A stretch of 64,000 nucleotides of DNA from Parasphingorhabdus halotolerans (GCF_012516475.1 NZ_CP051217.1:2723501-2787500), one strand, 5' to 3'. Shown: positions 1 to 7,734, counted from the first letter of the stretch. The notes: generated by a model not told the origin, from the letters alone. Made by a program: numbers and translations.

Positions 1-194
1 CTAAGAAGGACGATCCCATGCCAATCCTGCGCCAGCAATTGCTCGACCTACAGGTTAGCGAAGCCGATATCGCAGCGATTGAAGCCAAAAACGCAGGGAT
101 CATCGAAGAAGCATCGCAGTTCGCACTTGATGCCCCCTATCCTCCCGGTGAGGAATATCGCATCGATGTTCTGGATGTGGAGATTGCAGCATGA
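1..194 (+). CDS. 2-oxoacid dehydrogenase E1 component alpha subunit (3' end only)
   Basis: The open frame enters at base 3 and runs about 63 codons to a TGA at 192-194. The residues seen (KKDDPMPILRQQL early, then LDLQVSEADIAAIEA and a tail ending DVLDVEIAA) resemble the C-terminal helical end of the thiamine-diphosphate E1-alpha subunit of pyruvate/acetoin-type dehydrogenases. The stop overlaps the start of the E1-beta gene (ATGA at 191-194), which implies translational coupling and supports the assignment. The thiamine-binding part lies outside the window, so the substrate (pyruvate, acetoin or branched-chain 2-oxoacid) cannot be read from this fragment. Confidence 0.8.
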   Translation, partial: KKDDPMPILRQQLLDLQVSEADIAAIEAKNAGIIEEASQFALDAPYPPGEEYRIDVLDVEIAA

Positions 195-1189
195 GCGACG
201 ATAAGAAACCCGCAGAAATTATGTTTGCACAGGCCTGTAACATGGCCATGGCCAAAGCCATGGAAGATGACCCCAAGGTCATCATCATGGGTGAGGATAT
301 CGCTGACGAGCAGGGCGGCGGTGTATTTAAAGTGACATTAGGTCTTTCGGAAAGATTCGGTACCGACCGTGTACGCTCGACGCCAATTTCCGAGCAAGCC
401 ATTGTCGGGGCGGCGGTTGGATCCGCCATGGTTGGCTATAAACCGGTTGCCGAAATCATGCTGATGAATTTCATCACCGTGGCCATGGACCAAATTGTCA
501 ACCACGCGGCCAAGCTGAGGTTCATGTCCGGCGGTCAAACAACAGTTCCGTTGACAATCCGCACGACGACCGGTGCGGGCACCGGCCTTGGTGGCCAACA
601 TAGTGACATGCTCGAGGCATGGCTCGCGCATGTGCCCGGTCTGAAGGTCGTTGCCGCATCCAATCCGGCAGATGCTTATGGCCTGCTATATTCTTCGATC
701 ATGGATCCCAACCCGGTGATCTTTATCGAGAATACGCCGGGTTATTTTGTCAAAGGCCCGGCCCCAGCGCCGGATCATTCGGTTCCTCTCGGGAAGGCAT
801 CTGTCCCTCGCGAAGGAACTGATATCACCCTGATTGGCTATGGTAGCAGTATCAGCAGATGCCATGGAGCGGCAGATAAATTGGCGGAAGACGGTATTTC
901 CTGTGAGATTGTGGATTTGCGCACCATCGCGCCATTTGACGAGGAAACCGTGTTGAAAAGCGTCGCGAAAACCAAGGCCGCAGTCGTGGTCCATGAAGCG
1001 GTAAGAAACTTCGGCGTTGGCGCGGAAATCTCTTCGCGCATCCATGAAGAGCTTTTCTCCGACCTCAAAGCACCTGTTGGCCGCGTCGGATCAGGCTATG
1101 CGCCGGTGCCATTCTCTCCAACAATCGAGAAGGCCTGGATGTTCAGTCAGGATGATGTCGAGCGCGAAGTGCACAAGATTTTAGGATAG
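191..1189 (+). CDS. 2-oxoacid dehydrogenase E1 component beta subunit
   Basis: This 332-residue protein has the normal length for the beta subunit of the alpha2-beta2 E1 of pyruvate, acetoin and branched-chain 2-oxoacid dehydrogenases. The N-terminal pyrimidine-binding domain starts with MGEDIADEQGG and carries the conserved STPISEQAIVG, GGQHSD and NPADAYG segments. The C-terminal transketolase-like domain follows (DITLIGYGSS, EIVDLRTIAPFD, VVVHEA). With the alpha subunit it would bind thiamine diphosphate, decarboxylate the oxoacid and pass the acyl group to a lipoyl domain. Its start overlaps the upstream stop by four bases and the lipoyl gene begins 10 bases downstream, so all three form one operon. 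Family is certain; substrate is not. Confidence 0.93.
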   Translation: MSDDKKPAEIMFAQACNMAMAKAMEDDPKVIIMGEDIADEQGGGVFKVTLGLSERFGTDRVRSTPISEQAIVGAAVGSAMVGYKPVAEIMLMNFITVAMDQIVNHAAKLRFMSGGQTTVPLTIRTTTGAGTGLGGQHSDMLEAWLAHVPGLKVVAASNPADAYGLLYSSIMDPNPVIFIENTPGYFVKGPAPAPDHSVPLGKASVPREGTDITLIGYGSSISRCHGAADKLAEDGISCEIVDLRTIAPFDEETVLKSVAKTKAAVVVHEAVRNFGVGAEISSRIHEELFSDLKAPVGRVGSGYAPVPFSPTIEKAWMFSQDDVEREVHKILG

Positions 1190-1199
1190 AAGAAAACAT

Positions 1200-1433
1200 A
1201 TGGCTACTGAGATTCGTATACCGAAACTGGGTTTCAGCATGGAGGCTGGCATCCTCGCCGAATGGCTGGTTGAGGATGGTGCCGATGTTACGGCTGGTCA
1301 GGAAATTTACGCCCTGGAGAACGAGAAATCGACCCAGGAGGTTGAATCGCCAGCAACCGGCAAACTCAAGATCATAATCGCCGCTGACGGTGAGGAATAT
1401 CCGGTTGGAGAACTCATTGGTACGATCGAATAA
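1200..1433 (+). CDS. Stand-alone lipoyl (biotinyl) domain protein
   Basis: This 77-residue protein is a single biotinyl/lipoyl-attachment domain and nothing else. It opens with IRIPKLGFSMEAG and carries the hairpin ENEKSTQEVESPATG, in which the lysine (K44) is the expected lipoylation site, and ends with a VGELIGTIE strand. It follows the E1-alpha/beta genes and most likely accepts the acyl group from E1. A usual E2 has this domain followed by a linker, an E1/E3-binding domain and a catalytic core of about 230 residues. Here translation stops after the first domain, and no E2 core continues in any frame before the next gene. Whether a separate E2 core or another acyl acceptor serves it cannot be seen here. 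Confidence 0.88.
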   Translation: MATEIRIPKLGFSMEAGILAEWLVEDGADVTAGQEIYALENEKSTQEVESPATGKLKIIIAADGEEYPVGELIGTIE

Positions 1434-1477
1434 TCTACCGGCACGACACCCTTTGAGCCTATCACTATTGTTAGCAA

Positions 1478-1503
1478 TGTTTGGTTGACTGCAAAACCAA
1501 ACA
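1478..1503. promoter_or_regulatory. 9-bp inverted repeat upstream of the LuxR-type gene
   Basis: TGTTTGGTT at 1478-1486 and AACCAAACA at 1495-1503 are perfect reverse complements separated by 8 bases. No T-run follows, so it is not a typical intrinsic terminator. It sits 51 bases before the LuxR-type start codon and could be an operator, or a weak mRNA 3' hairpin for the dehydrogenase operon. Confidence 0.4.
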
Positions 1504-1554
1504 GCGCAACAAGCAGCCTATAAGAATAACAGGTCGCGCGAGGATTGCTGTCGG

Positions 1555-2367
1555 ATGGCTGAAAATTTTGTCGATAATATTCCGCGTGTCGGGCGTGAGC
1601 GTTTTCGGAAAAACTTGGACAGTGTTACGATTACCAGCCCTGCGGAAATTCGTCCCGCTGCTGAAGCTATTCATGAGATCGCGCAATCTTACAATCTGCG
1701 CATAGCCGCCAGCGCTGACATCTCGTCAAAAGCCCATATGGTTGATGCGGATGGCGAGATTTTGAACAAGGAAGTCTTCGGCTGGGTCGCAGAAGGCGAG
1801 CGTTGGTGGGAAGATACCCGCCTTGCATTAAGCTCTCCGCTACCCCGTGCCTGTCGTTACGAAAGCGAACCGATGTGGTGCAATACGGAGGGATTTCACG
1901 GACATTGGAAAAACGAATATCTCGATGAGATTGACCTCAAGGAATATTACAACCAGACGACCGGCGCGCTCTGTGGCATTTTAATTCCGGTGCACCTGCC
2001 GTTTGGGCAAATAGCGGCGGTCAGTTTCTCTCCGATAGATTATAGTGTCACCGATTTGAGCGAACCCTATCGGCTTTATTCCGATTTTCTCGGTATCGTG
2101 ACTGCTCGATTTATCACCGGCTATGTGCTTGCGATGCGCGAAAAGCATCGGATGCCTGCCAATTGCATTCTCTCCAAACGGGAAGCGGAATGTTTGCACT
2201 GGGCGGCGATTGGCAAGACCGACAAAGAAATCAGCATGATTCTGTCGCTCAGCCATGCGACGATCCGCTATCACGTTAATCGGGCCGGGACCAAGCTGAA
2301 CAGCGTCAATCGTGGTCAGACGATTTTCAAGGCAGGGCAACTGGGATATTTGGGCGCGACCGACTAA
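1555..2367 (+). CDS. LuxR-family transcriptional regulator with autoinducer-binding-like domain
   Basis: This 270-residue protein has a C-terminal GerE/LuxR helix-turn-helix (about residues 203-265: LSKREAECLHWAAIGKTDKE, then HATIRYHVNRAGTKL), the DNA-binding half of LuxR-type regulators. The N-terminal about 190 residues resemble the autoinducer-binding domain in pattern (aromatic-rich WWEDTRL and HWKNEY, then GILIPVHLPFGQIAAVSF). No luxI-type synthase occurs in the window, so this is a LuxR solo if the domain assignment holds. It sits between the dehydrogenase operon and a convergent catabolic gene, and could control either. Its stop codon directly abuts the stop codon of the thioesterase on the other strand. 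Confidence 0.85.
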   Translation: MAENFVDNIPRVGRERFRKNLDSVTITSPAEIRPAAEAIHEIAQSYNLRIAASADISSKAHMVDADGEILNKEVFGWVAEGERWWEDTRLALSSPLPRACRYESEPMWCNTEGFHGHWKNEYLDEIDLKEYYNQTTGALCGILIPVHLPFGQIAAVSFSPIDYSVTDLSEPYRLYSDFLGIVTARFITGYVLAMREKHRMPANCILSKREAECLHWAAIGKTDKEISMILSLSHATIRYHVNRAGTKLNSVNRGQTIFKAGQLGYLGATD

Positions 2368-2775
2368 TTATTTCCGCAATATCGCGAACACCGCGCTCAT
2401 CGTCATCAGCACTTTTTCACCACATAGTATCCGTCCGCTGCAATAGGCGGTGCGTTTGCTCATCCTGTCGATTGTCGTATAGGCCTCAACCCAATCATAT
2501 AGTTTAGCCGCCGCCAGATAGTTGGTGTTGAGGCTCATCGTCGCCACCGGCAAACGCGGCCGCTCCGCCTCGTGCACTTGCAAACTTAACGCGACATCGG
2601 CCAGAGTACCCAGAACCCCGCCATGCGCGACTTTGATATGATTGATCTGCCCTTCATGAATCCGAGCGCCAACAACGATGCAATCATCATCCTGCCGGAC
2701 ATAATAAGGGCCAGCCATATCGAGAAACGGGCTGGAAAATCTCGCGCGTTCAAAGTCGTCCGGAATATTTTCCAA
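2368..2775 (-). CDS. PaaI-type hotdog thioesterase
   Basis: This 135-residue hotdog-fold protein is of normal length for PaaI/YdiI-type acyl-CoA thioesterases. The central helix carries the family signature HIKVAHGGVLGTLADVALS, with the HGG motif and the acidic residue that positions water for thioester hydrolysis. A long strand near RLPVATMSLNTNYLAAA and the terminal VLMTMSAVFAIL complete the fold. It is transcribed from the strand of the Rieske oxygenase and begins 4 bases after that gene's stop, so it is probably in the same transcript and hydrolyses a CoA intermediate of that pathway. The natural acyl-CoA is unknown. Confidence 0.85.
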   Translation of the reverse strand: MENIPDDFERARFSSPFLDMAGPYYVRQDDDCIVVGARIHEGQINHIKVAHGGVLGTLADVALSLQVHEAERPRLPVATMSLNTNYLAAAKLYDWVEAYTTIDRMSKRTAYCSGRILCGEKVLMTMSAVFAILRK

Positions 2776-2778
2776 CGT

Positions 2779-4367
2779 TTAAGCCGCTAGTTTGGCTTTT
2801 TTCCGCTTAGGGCTTTTCGGCGGCTCTTCGCTATCCAGCCACTTGTTCAGCGTCTCATGGAAATGACGCAACTTGCTTTCCTGATACTGAGCAAATGTCG
2901 CAATACCATTAGGCTGGCTTTTGGCTCCCTTTTGCATCGCTTTGTGATTGAGATAATCCTGATTGAATATCTTGGTCAGATAGCTGCCAAATTCCGTGGC
3001 CTCCGTATAATCGTCTTCCAGATCGAGAAACGTGCATTTGGCAGGCGCGGGGCGTTCAGCTCCCTCTGGCAAGGCAACCATGAACCGCACTTCATGAAAA
3101 CATTGTTCCGGATTATTGCCGTCCGGCATGAAACGGTAAAAAATCGGATTGAAATCGGCCCAAGGGCTGATGTTCGGAAACACACTGTAGAAAATCGCGT
3201 CGTTCAAATCAGCATCGCTGATATTATCAACCATATCCCCCAGGCGGGCCGCATTTCTTCTCGGCGCGCCTTCGCCGCGCGGTCGCGGAACACGCGCATC
3301 GGTTCATCATTATACGCTATTGGTGTATCTTCTTCGCCGGGCGCAATCTTGCCACCAACCCAGTTGCACATATGCAAGTCAGCGGATTTCAGATCGCCTT
3401 CGATATAGTTGGCATACATATCAAAAATACCGCTTTTCCCATTGGGCATGGAAACCTCGACCCGGTTTTCTTCGAGGCGGCGGAACGTGTGTTTGCTGAT
3501 CGGGTGGATGAAACTCTGGAATGCTTTGCCATCAGGAAAGGATTCCGGATTGGGGTTTTCAAAGTCTGTGTGCGGGCTGGGCGGACCATCGGGAGACATC
3601 GCCCGTGATACATTGTGCCACACATCATATTTGCTATTCGCATCGCCAAAGGCAGGCATCAGGACAGGGTGCGTGCCAACCACGTGATAGGATTCCATAA
3701 AGGCTTCCTGCGCAATCTTCCAGTTGCACGGCAGACGTTTTACGAGATGTGCTGCAACAAAGCGGCGTTCAAAAGGGATTTGGAAATGGCGATCAAGATC
3801 ACCGAGAAAATCTTCGAGCGGCTCGCAGTTCGGGTCCGGGTTGATGAAAACAAAGCCTCCCCATTCACCCACACGCACATCCTGCAGCGAATGCGTTTTC
3901 TTGCTGACTGAGGGAAAGTCCCACTGGCAAGGCACTTCCTTCAGCGTGCCATCGAGTTCCCATGACCAGCCGTGGAACGGGCAGCGCAGCGCTTTTTGCC
4001 CCTGCTTATGATTGTCGCAAATCGCGCGACCGCGGTGCATGCAGCTATTGGGAAAGGCCTTGATCTCGGTTTCCGAAACACGAACAATCAGGAACGAAAG
4101 TTCGGCGATGTCATAAACATGAGTGTCACCGACATTGGGAATATCGTCCTTGTGACAGGCCATTTGCCAGACCCGTTTCCAAAGTCGCTCAACCTCGCGG
4201 TCATGCTCTTCCTTTGTCCAGTATCTATGTGTTTCAACGGTTGTAACACCCGGTTCCATAGGCGAGTCTTCAAGAAATATAGCTGGCGGAGGAACAGTGT
4301 CGCTCTCCAATATCTCGTTGTAGGAAATACCGTTCGACCGATTATGTCCGGTTAACGTTTCAACCAT
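2779..4367 (-). CDS. Rieske non-heme iron oxygenase alpha subunit (reading frame broken by one base)
   Basis: Two overlapping minus-strand frames (4367-3204 and 3234-2779) together make one protein of about 529 residues. The first part holds the [2Fe-2S] Rieske site, CMHRG at 109-113 and CPFHGW at 129-134, and the mononuclear iron ligands in ESYHVVGTHP (H228 and H233). The second part (MVDNISDADLND onward) is the rest of the catalytic domain and a basic tail. The frames join if one C is added to the run of five C at 3237-3241. An AGGAGA six bases before the start supports 4367. It would hydroxylate or demethylate an aromatic or cyclic substrate with electrons from an unseen reductase. Either a real mutation or a homopolymer sequencing error. 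Confidence 0.88.
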
Positions 4368-4395
4368 TGTCTTCTCCTGAAAAACTACGCGAGTT

Positions 4396-4413
4396 CTATT
4401 TTGGCCAAAATAG
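4396..4413. promoter_or_regulatory. Perfect 18-bp palindrome upstream of the Rieske gene
   Basis: CTATTTTGGCCAAAATAG is a perfect 18-bp palindrome in the 197-bp divergent interval between the Rieske gene (start 4367, minus strand) and the GST gene (start 4565). Its centre lies about 37 bases from the Rieske start codon. Size and symmetry fit an operator for a dimeric regulator; the neighbouring LuxR-type protein is one candidate, but this is inference. Confidence 0.5.
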
Positions 4414-4564
4414 CGAGAAACAGCATTGATGCCACTAATGAATCTGGCAGCAAACGGACGCGCCGTGCCTAGTGGTTTTGAGAGGGTTGGTTCGCATTGC
4501 TACCCGTGTATCTTTGAAAAAAATCAAGCGGCATCGAATCTGCCCAATTTAGGAGAGCAAAGCC

Positions 4565-5194
4565 TTGAAACTCTATTCCAGTCTCGGCCCAAACCCGCGT
4601 CTCGTACGCATGTTCCTCGTCGAAAAAGACATTGAGGTGGAGCGAATCCATTTTGACATTATTACAGGTGAGAACCGCAGTGACGATTACGCAAAGAAAA
4701 ATGTCATGCAAACCACTCCTGCGCTGGAGCTTGATAACGGGACACTGCTGAGCGAATCTACGGTCATTTGTGAGTATCTCGAGGAGATAAAACCTGGTCC
4801 GGTTCTTATCGGGTCAACGCCGGAAGAACGCGCGGAGACACGGCGCTGGGCGCGGCGGATCGATCAGGAGATTGCCGTTCCAATGACGCTGGGCTTTCGC
4901 GGCGGCGCGGGCCGGCCGATGTTCGAACCGCGCATGAATGTTGTGAGCACCGAAGCCGCAGCGGAGCTTTCCTCCATGTCAGACAAGCACTGGATATGGT
5001 TGGACGGGCAATTGGGTAGCAAGGACCATATCTGCAACGGCAAGTTGACACTGGCAGACCTGGTGGCCTTTTGTTTCATTAAATTTGGCGGCACAGTTGG
5101 CTGGTCGTTGCCTGCAGGAACCGATAATCTGGCGCGCTTTGCGGCGATGATGGAAGAGCGGCCGTCCGCTGAAATCTGGCGTGGCGAAGAATGA
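4565..5194 (+). CDS. Glutathione S-transferase family protein
   Basis: This 209-residue protein starts with TTG, preceded by TAGGAGAGC at a good distance; the next in-frame methionine would cut into the first strand of the fold. The N-terminal thioredoxin-like domain (KLYSSLGPNPRLVRMFLVEK, then TPALELDNGTLLSESTVICE with the glutathione-contacting cis-Pro and ES pair) is followed by an all-helical domain. It would add or remove glutathione on an electrophilic intermediate. It begins the operon GST-VOC-ThuA-SDR, divergent from the Rieske oxygenase, which is typical of sphingomonad degradative clusters. Confidence 0.9.
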   Translation: MKLYSSLGPNPRLVRMFLVEKDIEVERIHFDIITGENRSDDYAKKNVMQTTPALELDNGTLLSESTVICEYLEEIKPGPVLIGSTPEERAETRRWARRIDQEIAVPMTLGFRGGAGRPMFEPRMNVVSTEAAAELSSMSDKHWIWLDGQLGSKDHICNGKLTLADLVAFCFIKFGGTVGWSLPAGTDNLARFAAMMEERPSAEIWRGEE

Positions 5195-5739
5195 GCGACA
5201 CACCCGCCACTCTGGCCAAGCTCGGCTCGATCATGCAGATCAGCTATGTCCCCGACGATTATGACGCGGCGCTAGAGTATTGGACTACGAAGATGGGCGC
5301 AGGCCCATTTTTCCACACCGAGAAGGTCGCGGTGGAAAATGTCAAATATCGCGGCGAGACATCCGATATCCAGTTTTCCATGGCCATTGGTTATTGGGGC
5401 GATGTTCAGGTGGAACTGATCCGGCCAAACAATGACGCGCCATCGATGTTCAGGGACTGGCGCGAAAAAGGAATGCAAGGCGTTCAACATTTATGCCTGA
5501 TCGTCAATGATCTCGCCCATGCCCGCACCTTGACCGAAGAAGCTGGCGGCGAAGTCATTCAGGAAGTCAGCCTGCCCGGCGGTGTCGGCGGCGCTTTTTA
5601 CGCCGACTATGGCGGCGGCCCCGGCACGATCATCGAATATCTGCAAATCCCGCAAGCCGGGATTGATGGCTTTGCGGCGATGCGTCAGATGCATCTCGAT
5701 TGGGATGGAAAAACTAACCCTGTGATTGGAAGAGATTAG
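5191..5739 (+). CDS. VOC-family (glyoxalase-like) protein
   Basis: This 182-residue protein has two beta-alpha-beta-beta-beta modules of the vicinal-oxygen-chelate fold: IMQISYVPDDYDAALEYWTT begins the first and GVQHLCLIVNDLAHARTLTE the second. Metal-ligand positions are plausible at H105 of the second module and E157 in GTIIEYLQ. Members act as glyoxalases, ring-cleavage dioxygenases or isomerases, so the reaction cannot be fixed from sequence. It overlaps the GST stop by four bases and abuts the ThuA-like gene, so it belongs to the same operon and probably acts on the same intermediate. Confidence 0.85.
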   Translation: MSDTPATLAKLGSIMQISYVPDDYDAALEYWTTKMGAGPFFHTEKVAVENVKYRGETSDIQFSMAIGYWGDVQVELIRPNNDAPSMFRDWREKGMQGVQHLCLIVNDLAHARTLTEEAGGEVIQEVSLPGGVGGAFYADYGGGPGTIIEYLQIPQAGIDGFAAMRQMHLDWDGKTNPVIGRD

Positions 5740-6525
5740 ATGAGCGAAGCTCCAGAACGCCAACCAGACCAAAAACCAATCAAATGTGTGCTGGTCGCAG
5801 CTGGCAAATATCATGACATTGATTTTGCCCGGCTGGAAATATTGAAGCTGCTCGCCGAAGATGACCGCATTCGCACACGCATATACGAGAATTACGAGAA
5901 TCTTGAAGCGATCAAAAACGCGGACATCCTGATAAGCTATACCTGCGACCTAATGCCCAGCGAAGCCGCGCAGAACAATATTCAGGATTGGGTCAAGGGC
6001 GGCGGCCAGTATTTTGCGTTGCACGGCACCAACAGCGTGCTCAAATTTCTGGAAGACGGCCGGGTTGATGCGCCCGATGATATGCCGACATTTGTTGATA
6101 CCTTGGGTAGTCGCTTTCTCTCTCACCCGCCGATCATCCCGTTCACTGTCGATAATGCGCAGCCCGACCATCCACTGGTTAATGGCATAGAAAGTTTTGA
6201 AACCGTGGACGAGCAATATCTGGTCGAAACCCGCGCAGAGCTCGATGTGCTGCTTGATACTGAATATAATGGCACGGACGATATTAGCGGCTTTGTGCAC
6301 AGCGATATCGAAAAAAGCCGGCATCCGGTTTTTTATATCCGCAAAATGGGCAAAGGCGCGGTGCTGTACCTGACCATGGGCCATTGCCGGGGCCATTATG
6401 ATATGGATCCGGTACTAGACTGGTGGCCGGAAGTAGACCGCTCCGGCTGGCAGCAGCCGATCATTTACGACCTGCTACGGCGCGGCATCAAATGGGTCTG
6501 CCAACCCGCCATTGCGAAATTTTAA
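5740..6525 (+). CDS. ThuA-like domain protein
   Basis: This 261-residue protein has a flavodoxin/glutamine-amidotransferase-like fold of the ThuA type: an N-terminal strand CVLVAAGKYHDIDFAR, the YTCDLMPSE region, the glycine turn WVKGGGQYFALHGTN, a PDHPLVNGIESF segment and a C-terminal GKGAVLYLTMGHCRGHYDMD. ThuA was first tied to trehalose use, but ThuA-like proteins are common in clusters for other compounds and their activity is mostly unknown. The ATG follows the VOC stop directly, with GGAAGAG about 13 bases upstream, so translation is probably coupled. The co-operon GST, VOC and SDR genes point to a degradative role rather than trehalose. Confidence 0.8.
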   Translation: MSEAPERQPDQKPIKCVLVAAGKYHDIDFARLEILKLLAEDDRIRTRIYENYENLEAIKNADILISYTCDLMPSEAAQNNIQDWVKGGGQYFALHGTNSVLKFLEDGRVDAPDDMPTFVDTLGSRFLSHPPIIPFTVDNAQPDHPLVNGIESFETVDEQYLVETRAELDVLLDTEYNGTDDISGFVHSDIEKSRHPVFYIRKMGKGAVLYLTMGHCRGHYDMDPVLDWWPEVDRSGWQQPIIYDLLRRGIKWVCQPAIAKF

Positions 6526-6558
6526 CCCCCTCAAAAAAAGCTATAAAAGGAGAAGAAA

Positions 6559-7317
6559 ATGGATTTAGGATTAAAGGGCAAGAAAGTCATTCTTACCGGC
6601 GGGAGTCGCGGCTTGGGCCGTGCGGCGCTGGAGCATTTTGCCAAAGAAGGCGCTGATGTCGCGTTTTTCTCGCGTAATGCTGAACAAGTAGCTGCGGCCA
6701 AAAGCGAACTGGAAGCCCATGGCGGCAAGGTATTTGCGGAAGCCTTTGATATGACGGATGCTGAAGGCTACCCCAAATGGCTTGAGAAAGCGGCAGGCGA
6801 ACTGGGCGGGTGTGACATATTCATCCACAACGTAAGCTCGTCGGGCGCGGGCGGAACTGGCGATTGGGACATGACATTCCACACCGATATTATGGGCGCA
6901 GTTAATGCAATGGCCGTGCTCGAGCCGCATCTGGAAAAATCCGACGATGGCAGCGTTATTTTCATGTCATCCACCGCCGCCTTTGAAACATTCGTCGCAC
7001 CGCAGGCGTTCAATGCCATGAAGGCTGCGCTGATTACTTATGGAAGCCAGCTTAGCCAAGCACTTGGACCCAAAGGTATTCGCGTCAACATGGTCTCACC
7101 CGGCCCGATTAAATTCCCCGGCGGCAACTGGTCACAGATCGAAGCAGGCATGCCGGACTTTTACAATATGACCAAAGCGGGTTTTGCGCTGGGCGATTTT
7201 GGAGATGCCGATGATGTCGCACGTAGCGTAGTTTTCCTCGCCAGCCCAGCATCCAGCTATACTACCGGCGCGCATTTGGTGATTGATGGCGGCTTTACCA
7301 AGCGCGTGCAGTTCTAA
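6559..7317 (+). CDS. SDR-family oxidoreductase
   Basis: This 252-residue classical short-chain dehydrogenase has the cofactor-binding TGGSRGLG motif near residue 14, the structural HNVSSSG (NNAG equivalent) and the C-terminal SSYTTGAHLVIDGGF. The usual active-site YxxxK is not present in its standard form: after the serine in FMSSTAAFE the expected tyrosine position reads PQAFNAMKAAL, that is F-N-A-M-K, so the catalytic Tyr is replaced by Phe. It closes the GST-VOC-ThuA operon, preceded by AAAGGAGAAG. It may be an altered or inactive dehydrogenase, or use another proton donor. Confidence 0.88.
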   Translation: MDLGLKGKKVILTGGSRGLGRAALEHFAKEGADVAFFSRNAEQVAAAKSELEAHGGKVFAEAFDMTDAEGYPKWLEKAAGELGGCDIFIHNVSSSGAGGTGDWDMTFHTDIMGAVNAMAVLEPHLEKSDDGSVIFMSSTAAFETFVAPQAFNAMKAALITYGSQLSQALGPKGIRVNMVSPGPIKFPGGNWSQIEAGMPDFYNMTKAGFALGDFGDADDVARSVVFLASPASSYTTGAHLVIDGGFTKRVQF

Positions 7318-7325
7318 ACCACAAA

Positions 7326-7353
7326 GCGCCCTCTTCCTTTGCGGAGAGGGTGC
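7326..7353 (+). terminator. Possible terminator hairpin after the SDR gene
   Basis: GCGCCCTCT (7326-7334) pairs with AGAGGGTGC (7345-7353), with one G-T pair, and lies 9 bases after the SDR stop. The following TCTTGCC is not a real T-run, so termination would be weak or factor-dependent. Confidence 0.4.
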
Positions 7354-7497
7354 TCTTGCCGGGTTTCAAATTCCGTTCAGATACAACAAGCGATTACCGA
7401 TAATCGCGAGCGCACCAAAATAGTTGCGAACTCTTGCTTGACAAAAGCCGCAAACACTAGCAATTCGCGGCCTCTCCACACAATCTTCCATAGGTTA

Positions 7498-7571
7498 GGC
7501 CCGATGGCGGAGTGGTCACGCAGCGGTTTGCAAAACCGTCCACGCCGGTTCGATTCCGGCTCGGGCCTCCA
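7498..7571 (+). tRNA. tRNA-Cys (GCA)
   Basis: A 74-base cloverleaf with encoded CCA. The acceptor stem GGCCCGA (7498-7504) pairs with TCGGGCC (7561-7567), the discriminator base is T and CCA follows at 7569-7571. The anticodon loop reads TTGCAAA, giving anticodon GCA, closed by GCGGT/ACCGT. The T arm GCCGG-TTCGATT-CCGGC is standard. A U discriminator is typical of tRNA-Cys. The gene is immediately followed by an integrase relic, consistent with its 3' end having been an attachment site. Confidence 0.96.
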
Positions 7572-7681
7572 GAACCTGTTCCCAATACATCCCAGAACGT
7601 CTATCAAGCATCTGTTTTTCTTGATAAAAATCTGTTATGCCGTCCCGGTCAATTCGGAGACATCTATCCCAAGCCCATTCT

Positions 7682-7734
7682 TTTGATGGTATATTTGATG
7701 GTATCTCCAAAGCCCCATTGGAGGTGATACCATC
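7682..7734. promoter_or_regulatory. Direct and inverted repeats in front of the integrase relic
   Basis: TTTGATGGTAT occurs at 7682-7692 and again at 7693-7703. The second copy forms TGATGGTATC (7695-7704 region), which pairs perfectly with GATACCATCA ending at 7734; an inner TCCAA/TTGGA pair can extend the stem. The block ends right at the integrase ATG (7735). It is probably the old integrase operator or an arm-type recombination site. Confidence 0.45.

Noticed and set aside
1434..1554. Continuation of the lipoyl protein into an E2 core
   Set aside because: All frames contain stops or no E2-like sequence in this interval, so the protein ends at 1433.
3232..3246. Programmed ribosomal frameshift in the Rieske gene
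   Set aside because: The site T-GGG-GGA is not a canonical X-XXY-YYZ slippery heptamer, I see no obvious downstream structure, and two other genes show the same kind of G/C-run deletion.
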